Assembly (NCBI RefSeq): GCF_026914185.1
Contig: NC_070565.1
Location: 620,001-684,000 of the forward strand
DNA: 64,000 bases
Source: Puccinia triticina
Lineage: Eukaryota > Basidiomycota > Pucciniomycetes > Pucciniales > Pucciniaceae
Direction of reading: 5' to 3'
The position numbers were made by a program, and so were the translations under genes. Every line of letters begins with the position of its first letter. The first letter of the stretch is position 1. This document shows, one piece after another, positions 32,894 to 43,895 of the stretch. Below the pieces are notes generated by a model. That model saw nothing but the letters and a program-made list of their open reading frames with translations, was not told the DNA's origin and ran no database searches.

Positions 32894-33998
32894 ATGAACT
32901 CGAGTGCCGAAGAGCTTCAGAGCGGACGCCTGTTCGATGTTCGCGACTTGGTGGTCGTGGTCACGGGCGGCGGGACAGGGATCGGACAGATGATGGTCCG
33001 GGCGCTGGTGGCGAACGGGGCGCGGAAGGTGTACATCGTCGCCCGCCGGCTGGACGTCCTCGAGACCACCGCGAAGGAAGCCGCCGCCGAACCCGGCCAG
33101 ATCGTCCCCGTCCAGGCCGATCTGTCCAACAAGGCCGGCGTCGAGGGGCTCCGGAAGAAGCTCGAGGCCGATGAGCCATACATCGACATCCTCGTCCGTC
33201 TCTCTCTCTCTCTCTCTCCTCAATATCCAAACATCCCCCAGCTTCAGGCGGGTTGACCCAGTTTGCTGGCGTTGACAGATCAATAACTCGGCCATCGGCG
33301 GCCCCGAGTTCGACGGCGCCGTGAAGACCGTGGCCGAGATCGCGGCCTCGATGTGGGCCGCGCCCGAGCCGGAGGCGCGCACGCTGCTGGAGACCAACAT
33401 CCTGGGCTACTTCTACGTGTCCGCGGCGCTCCTGCCCTTGTTGGGGAAGTCGCCCGGCCACCCGCAGATCATCAACATCTCGAGCAACGCGTCCTTCGGC
33501 AGACAGGCCATGGTCGGCATCCTCTACTCCTGCTCGAAGGCCGCGATCACCCATCTCACCAAGATCCTCGCCACCCATCTCGCTTCCACTAACGTCCGTG
33601 TCAACGCGATCGCCCCCGGCCTCTGTCCGTCTCTGCCTCTCTTGCCTTTTTCTTCTCCTCCGTACTTATCGCGCTCCCCCCCTTTCTTCTTGCACGGAGG
33701 AGCAGTCCCGTCCGAGTTGACCGCCGGCGGCTCAGACGTCCACAATAAATCCGTGCTCAAGGATACGATGGGGCTCGACATCCCCGAGGGCCGAGCGGGG
33801 ATCGACAAAGAGATCGCCGCTGCCGTCCTGTACCTGGCCGTAAGTCCGTCCCAGAAGCCGGCCATCATCTCTACAGTGTGTAAATAACACGCTCCTCTTC
33901 CCGTTTCTGGTATGTAGAGTAAGAACCAGCAATACACGTCCGGCTCGGTCATCCTCGTCGACGGTGGAGTCTTGAACCTCATGCCCAGCAGCTACTAA
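32894..33998 (+). CDS. Short-chain dehydrogenase/reductase (classical SDR)
   Basis: Exons 32894-33193, 33279-33624, 33706-33839 and 33918-33998 give 286 residues. The Rossmann cofactor motif TGGGTGIG is at residues 24-31, the adenine-ring aspartate in ADLS at about 76, and the NNAG-like motif is NNSA (102-105). The catalytic serine lies in NISSN (about 168) and the YxxxK pair in YSCSK is Y183/K187. SGSVILVDGG near the end is the usual SDR C-terminal motif. Splice sites were chosen to preserve these motifs; intron 1 uses GTCCGT and has a CT microsatellite. An upstream in-frame extension to 32708 exists, but the ATG at 32894 gives a normal SDR N terminus. The substrate cannot be told from sequence. 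It acts as a soluble NAD(P)-dependent oxidoreductase, and the coding sequence is strikingly GC-rich. Confidence 0.9.
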
Positions 33999-34671
33999 AA
34001 ATGTACCACATATCACTTATCTGCTTTTCAGTATGTGCCGTGACTGATCAAGTCAAAAGCCTCCTGGAAAACATTTGTCCCGGGCTTTTCCCTCCAAGTT
34101 GTACATAAAGACTAGCAGCCCCTCTTCGACTGCTTTGCACGATTATCTAAACAAAACAAGCATATTTTTAAACGTTTGAGTAAGTCTGATTGAGCACAAG
34201 CTATGTGTGTCAGCGAAGCTCAGTGGTGTCAGAATCAGATGATTATGTAGTGCACTGTTAACTTCTAAGAGCATTCACATTGGTTGGCTAAACTTCCAGG
34301 TCAAGTGAACCTGAGGTTTGATTTCCGGCTAAGGCTAGCTGAATTTTAGCCTGAAATCAAGCCTGAGGTTTGCTGCCCTGGGGTGAGCCCAGAACAATGT
34401 GATTGATGGTTGAGTTAAGGTGCCAGAAATGGGCAAGATAACCCAACAGATACATATGCAGTGTTTTATGCTGCTCTTGGGGCAATGGTGCAAGAAATGC
34501 AATACATGTATTGTATTGTTTTTTTAATGTCTTGGTGTATTTGTATGTACTGCATTGGACACCCAATACAACACATTTCATTACCAAAAAAAATGTATTG
34601 ACTGTGCTGATCCACAAGATTTTACATTTGGGGAAGGCAATAAATTATATGCAAAAAATTGTATTGAATTA

Positions 34672-34845
34672 GGGTGTTCAAAATTGATTTTTGAATATCA
34701 TTTTAGATAAAATCATAAGATTTATCAAAGTTTTGAGAGGTGCTTGAAATGAAGAGAACCCTCAACTTTCACCCCATCAAAAGTTTGGACATGTAGATCT
34801 TATGATTTTATGTAGAAAGTGGTTTGAAAATCAATTTTGAACACC
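34672..34845. mobile_element. TA-type MITE (GGTGTTCAAA family), diverged copy
   Basis: GGGTGTTCAAAATTGATTTT against AAAATCAATTTTGAACACC. The left flank is TA; the right flank is degenerate. Confidence 0.68.
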
Positions 34846-34867
34846 ACAAATATAAAGAATACAATTA

Positions 34868-35044
34868 TGGTGTTCAAAGTTGGTTTGCATAATTTTATGC
34901 ATGCATAAATCATAGAATCATAAAAATATTTTGGTGAGGAAATTTTGTATTACATAATCAGACAGTCATAGCCCCTGCAAAAAGGTTTTTATGATTTTAT
35001 GATTTATGCATGCATGAAATTATGCAAACCAACTTTGAACACCA
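34868..35044. mobile_element. TA-type MITE (GGTGTTCAAA family), 177 bp
   Basis: Ends TGGTGTTCAAAGTTGGTTTG and its complement are followed by complementary ATGCATGCATAA stretches, so the inverted repeats span about 45 bp. TA flanks both sides (34866-34867 and 35045-35046). Confidence 0.85.
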
Positions 35045-36050
35045 TAAATACAAATAACATGTATGTATATGCTGTACAAAAGAATATGACACATGCCATA
35101 TACAAATACATCTATTGTATTTGTTGGACGGTTGCTTGAGGGCAGCAATTGACAAGCCCATGCCAGCTATATTGTGCTCCAGAACAATTAACTGACTTGT
35201 GATTCAAAAGTTAGGTGTGAATGTTGCTATGTATAACAAGTTCCACCTCAAATATGCTTGAATGCAGGGCTTGTCCGCAGTTTGGTGTGAAGCAACACAG
35301 TGAAGTGTATTGTGAAACGGGAAAATACACTGGATGACTTGCGGTTGATTGTGGGGCCCTCCAAGGAAATAGATTAGACTTTTCAAATCTGAAGAAAGCT
35401 AAGTAAATATGTGCTTCTGTTGTCCAGGTTCTGTAGATTTAATGCCTGCAGTGGGCTCCTAGAAAGCCAGTGTGGGCCAGGCCTCAATGAACAGTACTAT
35501 GCAGCATACTCCGGTGGATGTCCTGTCTTTTTGTAGCCCTTGGTGACTGCTCTCTCCTGCTTGAATAGTCTCTTGACAACTGGTGGCAGAGTGGGGATTG
35601 CGGGCTCTTGATAGCCCGTACCACTGGCCATCAATGGATCCGCGAGTGCTTCCCTTGGCTCCTCTCGATGGCTCTGGTGATGGAGAGACAGCGCCCAGTG
35701 GACAGTCTGTGGTTGGGTGTTCTGCCAGTGGAATTTTGATTCTGAATGGATATTTATGTCCGCTGTGCTGATCCCGAGTGTGTTCGATGGTTTCCGTGGG
35801 GCGGAGTGTCAAATCGACTGTTCTGGCTGCTGACCGGCCAATCGCCGTCCACCTCGAATCATCCGCCGGAGACTTCCATCCATCCTCAGCAACCACCACC
35901 ACCACAGCCACAGCCACCCCCACCGCCACCACAGCCATGCAACCACATCCACAACCACAACCAGCCCCTGACCATCATCGACCACCCCCTATCATCCCAA
36001 AACACCTCCGCAGACTATCACTCTCGCTCACCAAAAACCACCAGCCCACC

Positions 36051-38393
36051 ATGCCCGACAAGCCCAGCCGCAACTCCTTCTGGGCAGGCCTCGCACGAAA
36101 AGACCGATCGACCAGCTCACGAGTAAGCAGACAACACAACCATACCACACAAACACTGACAAACTAGGTACCCCCACAGAAAAACTCATCCGTCACCCTC
36201 GCCGCCTACCCCAACCAGGCCATCTACAAGACCTGCACCCTCGACTCCATGCTCCCCAGCCGCACCGGGCCCAGCCGGGTGATCGCCGTCGTCGGAAACA
36301 TCCGCCGCGGCATCGGACGCATGGTCCTCGAGGAACTCGTCGCCCAGAAGTTCATCGTCGTCGCCCTCGTCGACAAGCCCGACGGCGAGTTCAGCCGCGC
36401 CGTCGAGACCCTCGCCAGCAGCCCCAGCCTGTTCCACGCCTTCGCCGTCGAGGGCGGCCTGTTCAGCCAGGCCATGGTCCACCCCCCGCCCCCCGACCAG
36501 CTCGCCAAGCCCTGCCTCACCGAGCCCCTCCCGACCACCACCAGCAGAGCCTCGCGCAGCTTCCGCTCCTTCCGCCTCCAGCCCGGACCCACCAAGAAAT
36601 CCAACAACAACAACAACAACACCACCACCACCACCCAGCTCAGCTCGAGCACGACCGACTACAGTCTGGCCTCCACCACCCAGCTCTCCTCCCGCGCCTC
36701 CCTCCTGCCCACCGCCACCACCCCCTTCGAAGCAGCCCGGGCACGGACGATCGCCGAGCTCAAGAACATCTTCCAGGCCTACCGGGTCGACACCGTCATC
36801 TGCAGCTTCGAGCCTCAGACGCTCGACCAGCCCGCCGGCCCCCGGGCGAAAGCACGCAAGGAGGACGAGCACCAGTTCGGCCTGCCGCCCGGGGCCGAGC
36901 GCACGCGGATCGAGCGCATGGAGCGCACCGTCCTGGAGGCCTGTCGGGCCGCCGCCGTCGTCGCCCGCTTTGCCGTCGCCGTCCACCCCTCCACCCTCGC
37001 CCCCAACCCGCTCACCCCCCCGCCCTCCCCCGTCATCCCGCCCCACCTCGCCCCCACCCTCGCCGAGCACGCCCACATCTCGCTCTGCGAGTTCCGCTGG
37101 GGATTCACCATGAACGAGCTCGCCTTCGACCCCGCCCTCGTCGACCCCGTCTCCGCCGAAACCGCACTCGGCAAATGGCTCCCCGAGCCCCCCCGCGCCC
37201 GCGCCGTCGTCGACTTCGAGGCCCGTCGCTGTCTCGTGCCCGCCAGGACCGTCGCGGGCCGCCGAGGAGCAGAGTCGGGAAAGACCCAGGGCAAGTGCAA
37301 GGTCGAAGCCGTGTGCATGACGTAAGTGGTGTCTTATCTTCTTGTTCGCCCGCGGGAAGACCGGCAGACGGCTGACTCTAAGCGCAGGCTGGCCGAGGAC
37401 GTCGCCCGGTTCGTCGGCCTGGCGTGCAGACTCAGGGAGCCCTGGGACTGGCCCGCGGGCAAGATGGTCGGCGAGTGCGTCGGCGGCGGGTGGGAGGAGA
37501 TGGTCGAGACGATCGAGAAGGTCTCCCGTAAGCGCCCCTCCGCTTTCTCTGGCTCTGATTGTGAAACCGGCAACTGACTGGGGTTGTTTGGGGCGGGGGT
37601 GTGGGCAGGCAAAAAGCTCGAGCGCCAGTTCGTTTGTGTGGGGAGCATGAGCTCGGGATACGCCAGCGACTCGGGCTCGTCGGCCTCGTCGCTCGACCAC
37701 CCGCAGCACCCCCAGTCGCCGCCGCCTCCGAAGATGATGATGGCGCCGGGCGGCGGGGAAGAAGTGTTCCGGTTCTCGGACGCGTTGCGCGGCCGGCTGG
37801 CGGCCGAGAAGCTGGACGCCTCGGCCGTCCGTCTGCGCGAGTTCGTCCGCGTCTGGTTTGCCCCGCTCGCCCGCCCGCCCGCGCTCGTCGTCGACGGCGC
37901 CCGCATCGCCCGCAAACGTGCCCCCGTCGGCCCCGCTCACTCCCCCGCCGCCGTCGTGGCCAGGAGACCGGGCGAGGCCTCGGCTCAGTTCCTCGCCGTG
38001 CCCCCGCTCGCTACGAACGGCCCACCGCCCTCACCCGTCCGCACCGGCCCCCCGCTCCTCCCCGCCCTCGCCCCCTCCTGCACGTCCGCGCTCGACTTCA
38101 ACTTCGTCCCCACCGTCGCGCCCTTCAGCCCCGCCCTCCCTCCGCCCTCGTCCGCCCCGCCCGGGGCACCGGCGCCCTTCATGCACGCCTATCGGCCCCC
38201 GATCCCCGTCGGCCCCTCCCGCGCACCCGTCGTCTTCCTCCCCGACCCCCCCATCCAGTCCGGGCTCCCGTTCCCGGGCCAGCCCCGCCAGCAGCTCCTG
38301 GCCCCCAATGGGCCCCCGCCCGCCCCGCTCCCCCCCGCCAACACCGCCCATCGCGCCCTCCCCCGCTCGCCCCTCGCCGCGAGAGTCGCGTAA
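36051..38393 (+). CDS. NmrA-like NAD(P)-binding protein with long proline-rich C-terminal tail
   Basis: Exons 36051-36122, 36180-37321, 37388-37527 and 37609-38393 join in frame to 712 residues. A Rossmann-like beta-alpha-beta unit is seen at about 57-88: [13 protein letters not shown] followed by [15 protein letters not shown]. Later [10 protein letters not shown], then [11 protein letters not shown] and near 440-455 [17 protein letters not shown] recall NmrA/isoflavone-reductase-like proteins, in which the active-site tyrosine and lysine of SDRs are absent. An Asn/Thr/Ser-rich low-complexity insert sits at about 163-200. The last 260 residues are a Ser- then Pro-rich, probably disordered tail. 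NmrA relatives often act as redox sensors of transcription factors; for this protein that is only a possibility. Coding GC is extreme. The family call is moderate, the gene structure firmer. Confidence 0.7.
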
Positions 38394-39261
38394 CGGCCTC
38401 CCCCCTTTCTGCTTCGTTGGACACTTGCTTTCTTCTTGCTCCATTCTCCCATCTCTCTCTCCCCCCCCCGTCGCCCCGTCCCGCGCCGGACGGGCGGGCG
38501 GCGGGGCTAATTATCTTATAGCCCTTCCCACGAACACTCGCGTTTCTAGATCTTCCTTGTCCCTTGGGCCCCTCTCGGGCCCCTCATCCGCTCGTCATCC
38601 CCTCCATACACACTTATACACTGATATAGATACACCGATGTATACTCTCACTTACACTCTTACATGCTCCCAAAATCATCACCGTCCGCGGCCCAGCGGG
38701 TCGTCCACGTGTGTGCTTGAGAAGCGTGGCCGGTGGATGTGGGCTTTCGTGGACGTAGCAGGCCCTCGGCGCTTGCTCTGGCCTGGGTTCTGGCTCGGCT
38801 GGCCGCCGTGGTGGGACGCGGGCCGGGGACGCGGGGCCGGGGTGCAGGATGTGCGCGTGGGCGCGTTTGCACGGATGCAGGGATCGGGACGGGTGCGCCC
38901 GTCTTTGCGCCCCGGGGGGCCGCCACCGCTGCGCATGACGAGCGCCGTGCACAACAGCCCGGGCTCCGGGCAGCCTCTCGTGCGCGGCTTGCGGCGGCCC
39001 GCGGGGCGTCTTTGGCGGCGCCCGTTGCGGCCCCGGGACGCGGCTGTCTGCGCGCCGGTCTGGCGGGGCCCGGCGCGGACGGCTTCTGCGAGCTTCGTCG
39101 GCCATCGCCATGCGCACCAGCGCTGGGACGCGTGGCGGATGCGCGGCGGCGGCGGCGGGCCTCTGTGCAGTGCAATACAACGATGTGGGAAATATGCAAC
39201 GCAGACTCCCTGTCGCGAGCCGGCCGGGGAGCAGCTCTAATTTGCTACTTGAATGTGGTCC
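38394..39261. other. GC-rich region downstream of the NmrA-like gene, unassigned
   Basis: Up to about 38640 this is probably 3' UTR. From 38690 to 39240 the sequence is very GC-rich and open in several frames on both strands (Arg/Pro/Ala-rich translations). I recognise no domain and cannot choose a frame; it may be an untranslated or broken gene end. Confidence 0.35.
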
Positions 39262-39348
39262 CCGAGGAGGCCAGTGGGTCTTCCGAACGCTGCGCTGCAG
39301 AGCAGCCGTGAGGCGCAAGGAATACACAGGTAAAGAAGCCAAATACAG
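39262..39348 (+). repeat. Dispersed repeat A, left piece (split by later insertions)
   Basis: Matches, inverted, 61820-61903 (CCAGTGGGTCTTCC, GAGGCGCAAGGAATACACAG). The continuation of the repeat is displaced to 43625. Confidence 0.8.
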
Positions 39349-40013
39349 CTAGCTTAAACTAAGCCTCTCAAACAGAGGGTCCGGGGGACCCCGCCCCGAG
39401 GGCTCTCCGTAGGAGAGGCTTATGCATAATGTCTGAGAGCTGGCAGACAAGGGAAGGATTTTCAACCCTAAAAACACAAAAACAGAATTTAAAAATCAAC
39501 AACACATGTACAGAGAAATCTGTAGACAGTTCTCTCAGCAGTACTGATGCACACCCTCACCCAAGTTTTTAAGGCATAAACTCCAAAACTGATTGAAGGA
39601 ACCTGTTTTGAAGGTCAAAGGAATCCTGAAGGATATTCCATTGCTCTGAAGATCCAATTTTGGATTTTCTGATAATATGCACAATTGAATATCCTATCTG
39701 CAACAATTGGGTGTCTGCAGGTGTAGGATCTGCAGATATCTGCAGGCTTGTGAATCCAATATCCACAAGGCATGATGGTTGTAATCCCTTGGTTTACATT
39801 TCTTTGTGTTTATTCTTATTTTTAAAAGATTAGTACAAGGAAAATGGTTGGGATTGAGGAGATGAGACCAGCACCATTCAAAAGCTGAGGTTCTGAAGTA
39901 TATTTTGGTTCTGGGACAGGTCCACAGGAGCTGAGGGGGAGGCTGGGTGATGCTAAGTGTTTTTTCTCCAGTCATTCATGATTTCTTTCTCAGCCAAATC
40001 TTTGACTTTGTGC

Positions 40014-40095
40014 ACAAGTCCCTCCCTGCGGGTGGGGCCGCTTTGCGGCCAGCCACAGCGAGCCTCCCACCAGGGGGGACTTGTGTCAAGTTAGC
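40014..40095. repeat. GC-rich hairpin element
   Basis: GCACAAGTCCCTCCCTGCGG pairs with CCAGGGGGGACTTGTG around GGCCGCTTTGCGGCC. Confidence 0.7.
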
Positions 40096-40544
40096 CAAAG
40101 GAGGGACTTACACCCAATGTCCAAGTTTGGGCTGACAGAATCAGAACTATGTCTTTTTTCAAACGTTTCTGGCTTCACCCTTTCCCTTTGGGGGAACAAA
40201 AGATTCCCAAGATCAAGGAGACTCTCTCCAAATCTTTCTGAATTTTTCGAGGCCTTCAGAACCCCTCAGATCCATTTTTTGTGACTATCTGTGGTCCGCT
40301 TCATCCTATATTACAAAGTTCACACTGTACAGAATCCAAAACTCATGATGTTACAAGGGACATTGCAGATCAAGAAGACAGGTTGGGGATAGGTGGGGAT
40401 AGTAAATGAATAAAGAAGACTTTGGTCATCATGGAAATCCAAACAATAATGAGATTGGACAGGAAATGGATGGGTGAGAGCAGTTTTAAAAAAGTCCCCA
40501 CCAAAAAACCAAATGCTGTCAGCCTGTAAGTCCGTTTAGCGCGT

Positions 40545-40627
40545 AAGTCCCTCCCTCCGGTCGGTGCAATGCAACCAGTGTTTTACTACGTCTCCACCTG
40601 TAGGAGGGTGGGACTTAGTTAAGTTAG
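40545..40627. repeat. GC-rich hairpin element
   Basis: GTAAGTCCCTCCCTCCGG pairs loosely with GGAGGGTGGGACTTAGTTAAG. Confidence 0.6.
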
Positions 40628-40942
40628 AAGGAATACGCAGGTACACCACGGCTGCAAGCAAACTTTCTTGAGTGGTATTTGAAACCACTCAAGAAAGTTT
40701 TCAATAGAATTCAGACTAGACGTTGGGTCCCGTTTGCGGCGGAAAGCAAGTTGAGATGTTTTCCGAGACTTCTATCAAATAGTCCGCAGTCGGTCAACAT
40801 TTGGTTTCTATTCCAGAAAAGGTTATGAGGTGGCTGGCTAAACTTTTTCTCAACAGAAAAAACTTTTTGCTAACAATGAAAACTTTTTCATCAACTCAAT
40901 TGAAAAACGTTTCCAGAACTGCAAAGGTTTTGGGAAACTTTT

Positions 40943-41984
40943 CACTGCAAGAAAAACTCTAGAAACTGCTTGCAGGTGAGATGCAGCAAGCTTGAATCAA
41001 GCCTCAGCTCAAGCTGGAGTCAAGCACCCAAATTCCATGCTGGTGCACCTTCAGTGTGTACCTTGTTCAGCATACCAATGCTTAACATGCTGTAGAGCTC
41101 ATGCAGTAGGCTGAGACAAATGTTCAACCTTGCAAATGAGCATCCCCCTGAGCACCCTTTTATTTTCTTTTAGAAAACACTCCATGTGCCATTGAATCCA
41201 GCCAGAATAACATAAAAAGGGTATGTACACATGAAAGGGATATGTAGATATGAAAGGAATATGTACACATGAAAGGGGAATGTGAGAAGGTGCATCAACA
41301 CATAGAAGGGATATGTACACATGATGAAAGGGGTATGTATGCATGAAAGGGGTATGTATTCATGAAAGGGGTATCTATGCATGAAAGGGGTATGTGTAGT
41401 AAGGGGTATTTGCACATGAAAGGGATATGTAAACATCAAAGGGGTATGTAAACCTGAATGATGAAAGGGTTGAAAAGGATGTAAAAAACTCAAAGGGGAC
41501 ATGTAAACATGAAAGGGTCATGAAAGCATAATGAAAGGGGTATGTACACATTGTGAAAGTGATACACGCACATGAAAGGGATACACACACATGAAAGGGA
41601 TACACACACATGAAAGGGATACATACACATGAAAGGGATACATGCACATGAAAGGGGTATGTGTAGATAAAGGGGTATGTAAACATTATGAAAGGGGTCA
41701 ATACATACAAAAGGGATATATGCACATGAAAAGGGTATGTGCACATGAAAGGGGTATGTGCACATGAAAGGGGAATTTTCACATGAAAGGGGAATTTGCA
41801 CAGCTATCAACTCAGTATTTTGGAGCCTGTACTCAGTTTTTTGTACCTTAGACTCCCTTTTGCATAAATGATGCAATTTGAATGGAAATTGAATCAACCA
41901 GTGCTTGATTCTTGCATGAGGCACAGCTTGCCTTGAGCTCTTGCATCTCAACTGCAAGCGGTTTCTAGAGTTTTTCTTGCAGTG
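40943..41984. mobile_element. CACTG-ended MITE, copy 2 (1,042 bp)
   Basis: Same ends as 25554-26447, flanked by TTT at 40940-40942 and 41985-41987. The internal GGTATGTACACATGAAAGG minisatellite (about 41215-41800) has more units than in copy 1, which explains the size difference. Confidence 0.86.
41215..41800 (+). repeat. ~20-bp minisatellite in MITE copy 2
   Basis: Units of GGGATACACACACATGAAAG and GGGTATGTACACATGAAAG, related to 25800-26280. Confidence 0.88.
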
Positions 41985-42699
41985 TTTCCAACTCAATTGA
42001 AAAAGTTTCCATAACGCACAAAAGTTTATGGAGACTTTTTGTAAACCCGTAAACTGAACTAGGAAAGTTTGGAGAACCTTTCTCTGCACCTGCTTGAAAC
42101 GTTCTTGGTAGCTCATGAAAATTGGAAAACATTTTCATCACATTCATTGCAATTCAGGTGTCTGTAGCAGTTGAAAAGTAGGCTAGCAAAATAGATAAAA
42201 CTGTGAAACAAGTGGTTGTAGAGCTTATCAAATCACTAGTTGAAAAGAGAGGGTACAACAAAATCACTGAGCCTCTCAACGGGGTGTGACCTGGGCCAGC
42301 TGGCTATGGCTCTGAGCGCCCAAACCCAACAATGCGACTTGCTGGGTGGGGTGGCCGGATAGCTGGGGAACTTTGGCATAAAGTTGCTCGGCAGGGTGTT
42401 GCTGCAGTGGTTTGTGGGCGCGATAATTATGGCCTCATGGTGACCAGCTGCCATCATCCTCATGGAAAACACGTGTAGGTTACCGCAGTCCGTGTGGCAT
42501 GGTGTACTGAGCGAGCCAAGAGCCTTCTTTGCCTCTGAAAATGCGGCTGTCAAGTCAGGCAGTATGCGGTTCAATTGCTCCAATCCCTCTGTAGTGTCAG
42601 GCAACTCCAAGGCTGTGTTGCCAAAATTAGCAGTCATGGCCTGTACTCCTCCGGCTCACTGTGATATGTAATTGCTCACCAGTTGTCACATGCTATTCC

Positions 42700-43365
42700 C
42701 AGTGCCGGAGGCACTATTTGCAGTGCCAGGGCACTATTCATAGTGCTGGAGGCACTATTCAGAGCGGCAGGGCACTATTCACAGTGCCAGAGGCACTATT
42801 CAGAGCGCCAGGGCACTATTCACAGTGCCAGGGCACTATTCAGAGCGCCAGGGCACTATTCACAGTGCCAGAGGCACTATTCAGAGCGCCAGGGCACTAT
42901 TCACAGTGCCAGAGGCACTGTTCAGAGCGCCAGGGCACTATTCACAGTGCCAGAGGCACTGTTCAGAGCGCCAGGGCACTATTCACAGTGCCAGAGGCAC
43001 TGTTCAGAGCGCCAGGGCACTATTCACAGTGCCAGAGGCACTGTTCAGAGCGCCAGGGCACTATTCACAGTGCCAGAGGCACTGTTCAGAGCGCCAGGGC
43101 ACTATTCACAGTGCCAGAGGCACTGTTCAGAGCGCCAGGGCACTATTCACAGTGCCAGAGGCACTGTTCAGAGCGCCAGGGCACTATTCACAGTGCCAGA
43201 GGCACTGTTCAGAGCGCCAGGGCACTATTCACAGTGCCAGAGGCACTATTCAGAGCGCCAGGGCACTATTCACAGTGCCAGAGGCACTATTCAGAGCGCC
43301 AGGGCACTATTCACAGTGCCAGAGGCACTATTCACAGTGCCAGAGGCACTATTCAGAGCGTCTGG
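42700..43365 (+). repeat. 41-bp minisatellite (GCACTATTCACAGTGCCAGAG)
   Basis: About 16 units alternate AGAGCGCCAGGGCACTATTC and ACAGTGCCAGAGGCACTGTT with very few differences. The unit is not a multiple of three, yet no forward frame contains a stop, so all three frames stay open through the array (42661-43569, 42683-43372 and 42825-43442). Confidence 0.95.
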
Positions 43366-43790
43366 AAGCTAAAAGGTTTCAGGAAACTTTTCAAATTGGT
43401 CCGGGGAGGGCAGAAACTTTCCCAAAACCACCTACAAATTGAAAACTTCTCTGAAAACCATTTGAAAACCCTAAAACCTTTCCAGAACCACATTGGAACC
43501 ATGAAACATTTTGGAAAAACGTTTCCCAGAACCAAACTCAAACCGGAAAACCTTTTAAACACCACTTGAAAACCTGAAACTTTTCACATTGGTAACAAGA
43601 AACTTTTCTTGCAGCTGTGGTTCAAAGAAGCCAAGTACAGTATCATCCACCGTAAAGTAAAGTAAAAGCGCCATAAGTAATGTAAAAGACAAGCTTTGCC
43701 GCACGGACACTGTAAGTCAAGGACTTATTTTCACCTATGTAACCTCCAACCAGCCAGTGTTAGACTGGGCTTGCACGTGCACGCAAGCCC

Positions 43791-43895
43791 TAACTTAACC
43801 AAGTCCCTCTCTATGTGGAGGGGGGACGCCGTCCCGCAGGGACCCTCCGAAGGGGGTTGCTTCGCTCCCCCGAGGAGGGAAATTAGCTAAGTTAG
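43791..43895. mobile_element. 105-bp hairpin MITE with 10-bp target duplication
   Basis: Ends TAACTTAACCAAGTCCCTC and GAGGGAAATTAGCTAAGTTAG are complementary. Flanks ACGCAAGCCC (43781-43790) and ACGCGAGCCC (43896-43905) form a 10-bp duplication with one mismatch. The empty site is preserved in the inverted relative near 61690 (CACACAAGCCCAG on the other strand). A 9-11-bp duplication would suit a Mutator-like origin. Confidence 0.8.

Larger units (their letters stand above)
33999..36050. other. Intergenic region between the SDR and NmrA-like genes
   Basis: AT-rich, with two TA-type MITEs (34672-34845, 34868-35044) and a small inverted repeat near 34310-34370 (CCTGAGGTTTGATTTC against GAAATCAAGCCTGAGG). 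From about 35800 it becomes CA/CCA-rich and is likely 5' UTR or promoter of the next gene. Short frames at 35583-36126 have no recognisable motif. Confidence 0.5.
39349..40627. mobile_element. Putative insertion with CTAGCTTAAACTAAG ends
   Basis: The ends CTAGCTTAAACTAAGCCTCTC (39349) and GGGACTTAGTTAAGTTAG (40610-40627) are related in inverted orientation. It carries GC-rich hairpins at 39349-39421, 40014-40095 and 40545-40627. The 32 bases before it (39317-39348) recur after it, as 40628-40643 plus 43625-43640, now split by the next element. The interior has no gene. Confidence 0.5.
40645..43621. mobile_element. Non-autonomous TIR element (ACCACRGCTGCAAG ends), ~3 kb, carrying a nested MITE
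   Basis: The left end ACCACGGCTGCAAGC and the complement of the right end (ACCACAGCTGCAAGA) match at 23 of 26 positions. It separates two halves of repeat A that are contiguous at 61820-61850. The subterminal sequence is packed with AAACTTTT/AAAACCTTT motifs. Inside lie a CACTG MITE (40943-41984) and a 41-bp minisatellite (42700-43365). No transposase and no clear target duplication are seen. Confidence 0.62.

Noticed and set aside
32708..33256. Longer N terminus for the SDR gene starting at 32708
   Set aside because: The extension is unrelated to SDR proteins and includes an A-run; the ATG at 32894 gives a typical start, and the frame past 33193 is intron.
36186..37940. 584-codon minus-strand open frame
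   Set aside because: It is antisense to the NmrA-like exons. High-GC coding DNA seldom contains stops on the other strand, and the Gly/Glu/Asp-rich translation has no domain.
37858..39240. 460-codon plus-strand open frame
   Set aside because: Out of phase with the spliced NmrA-like gene over most of its length and running on through its 3' flank; composition artefact.
41099..42147. Tyr/Pro/Phe-rich minus-strand open frames (also 25615-26245)
   Set aside because: They are translations of the GGTATGTACACATGAAAGG minisatellites in MITEs, in several frames at once.
42700..43365. CRISPR-like regular repeat array
   Set aside because: Units are directly adjacent with no unique spacers and the genome is eukaryotic.
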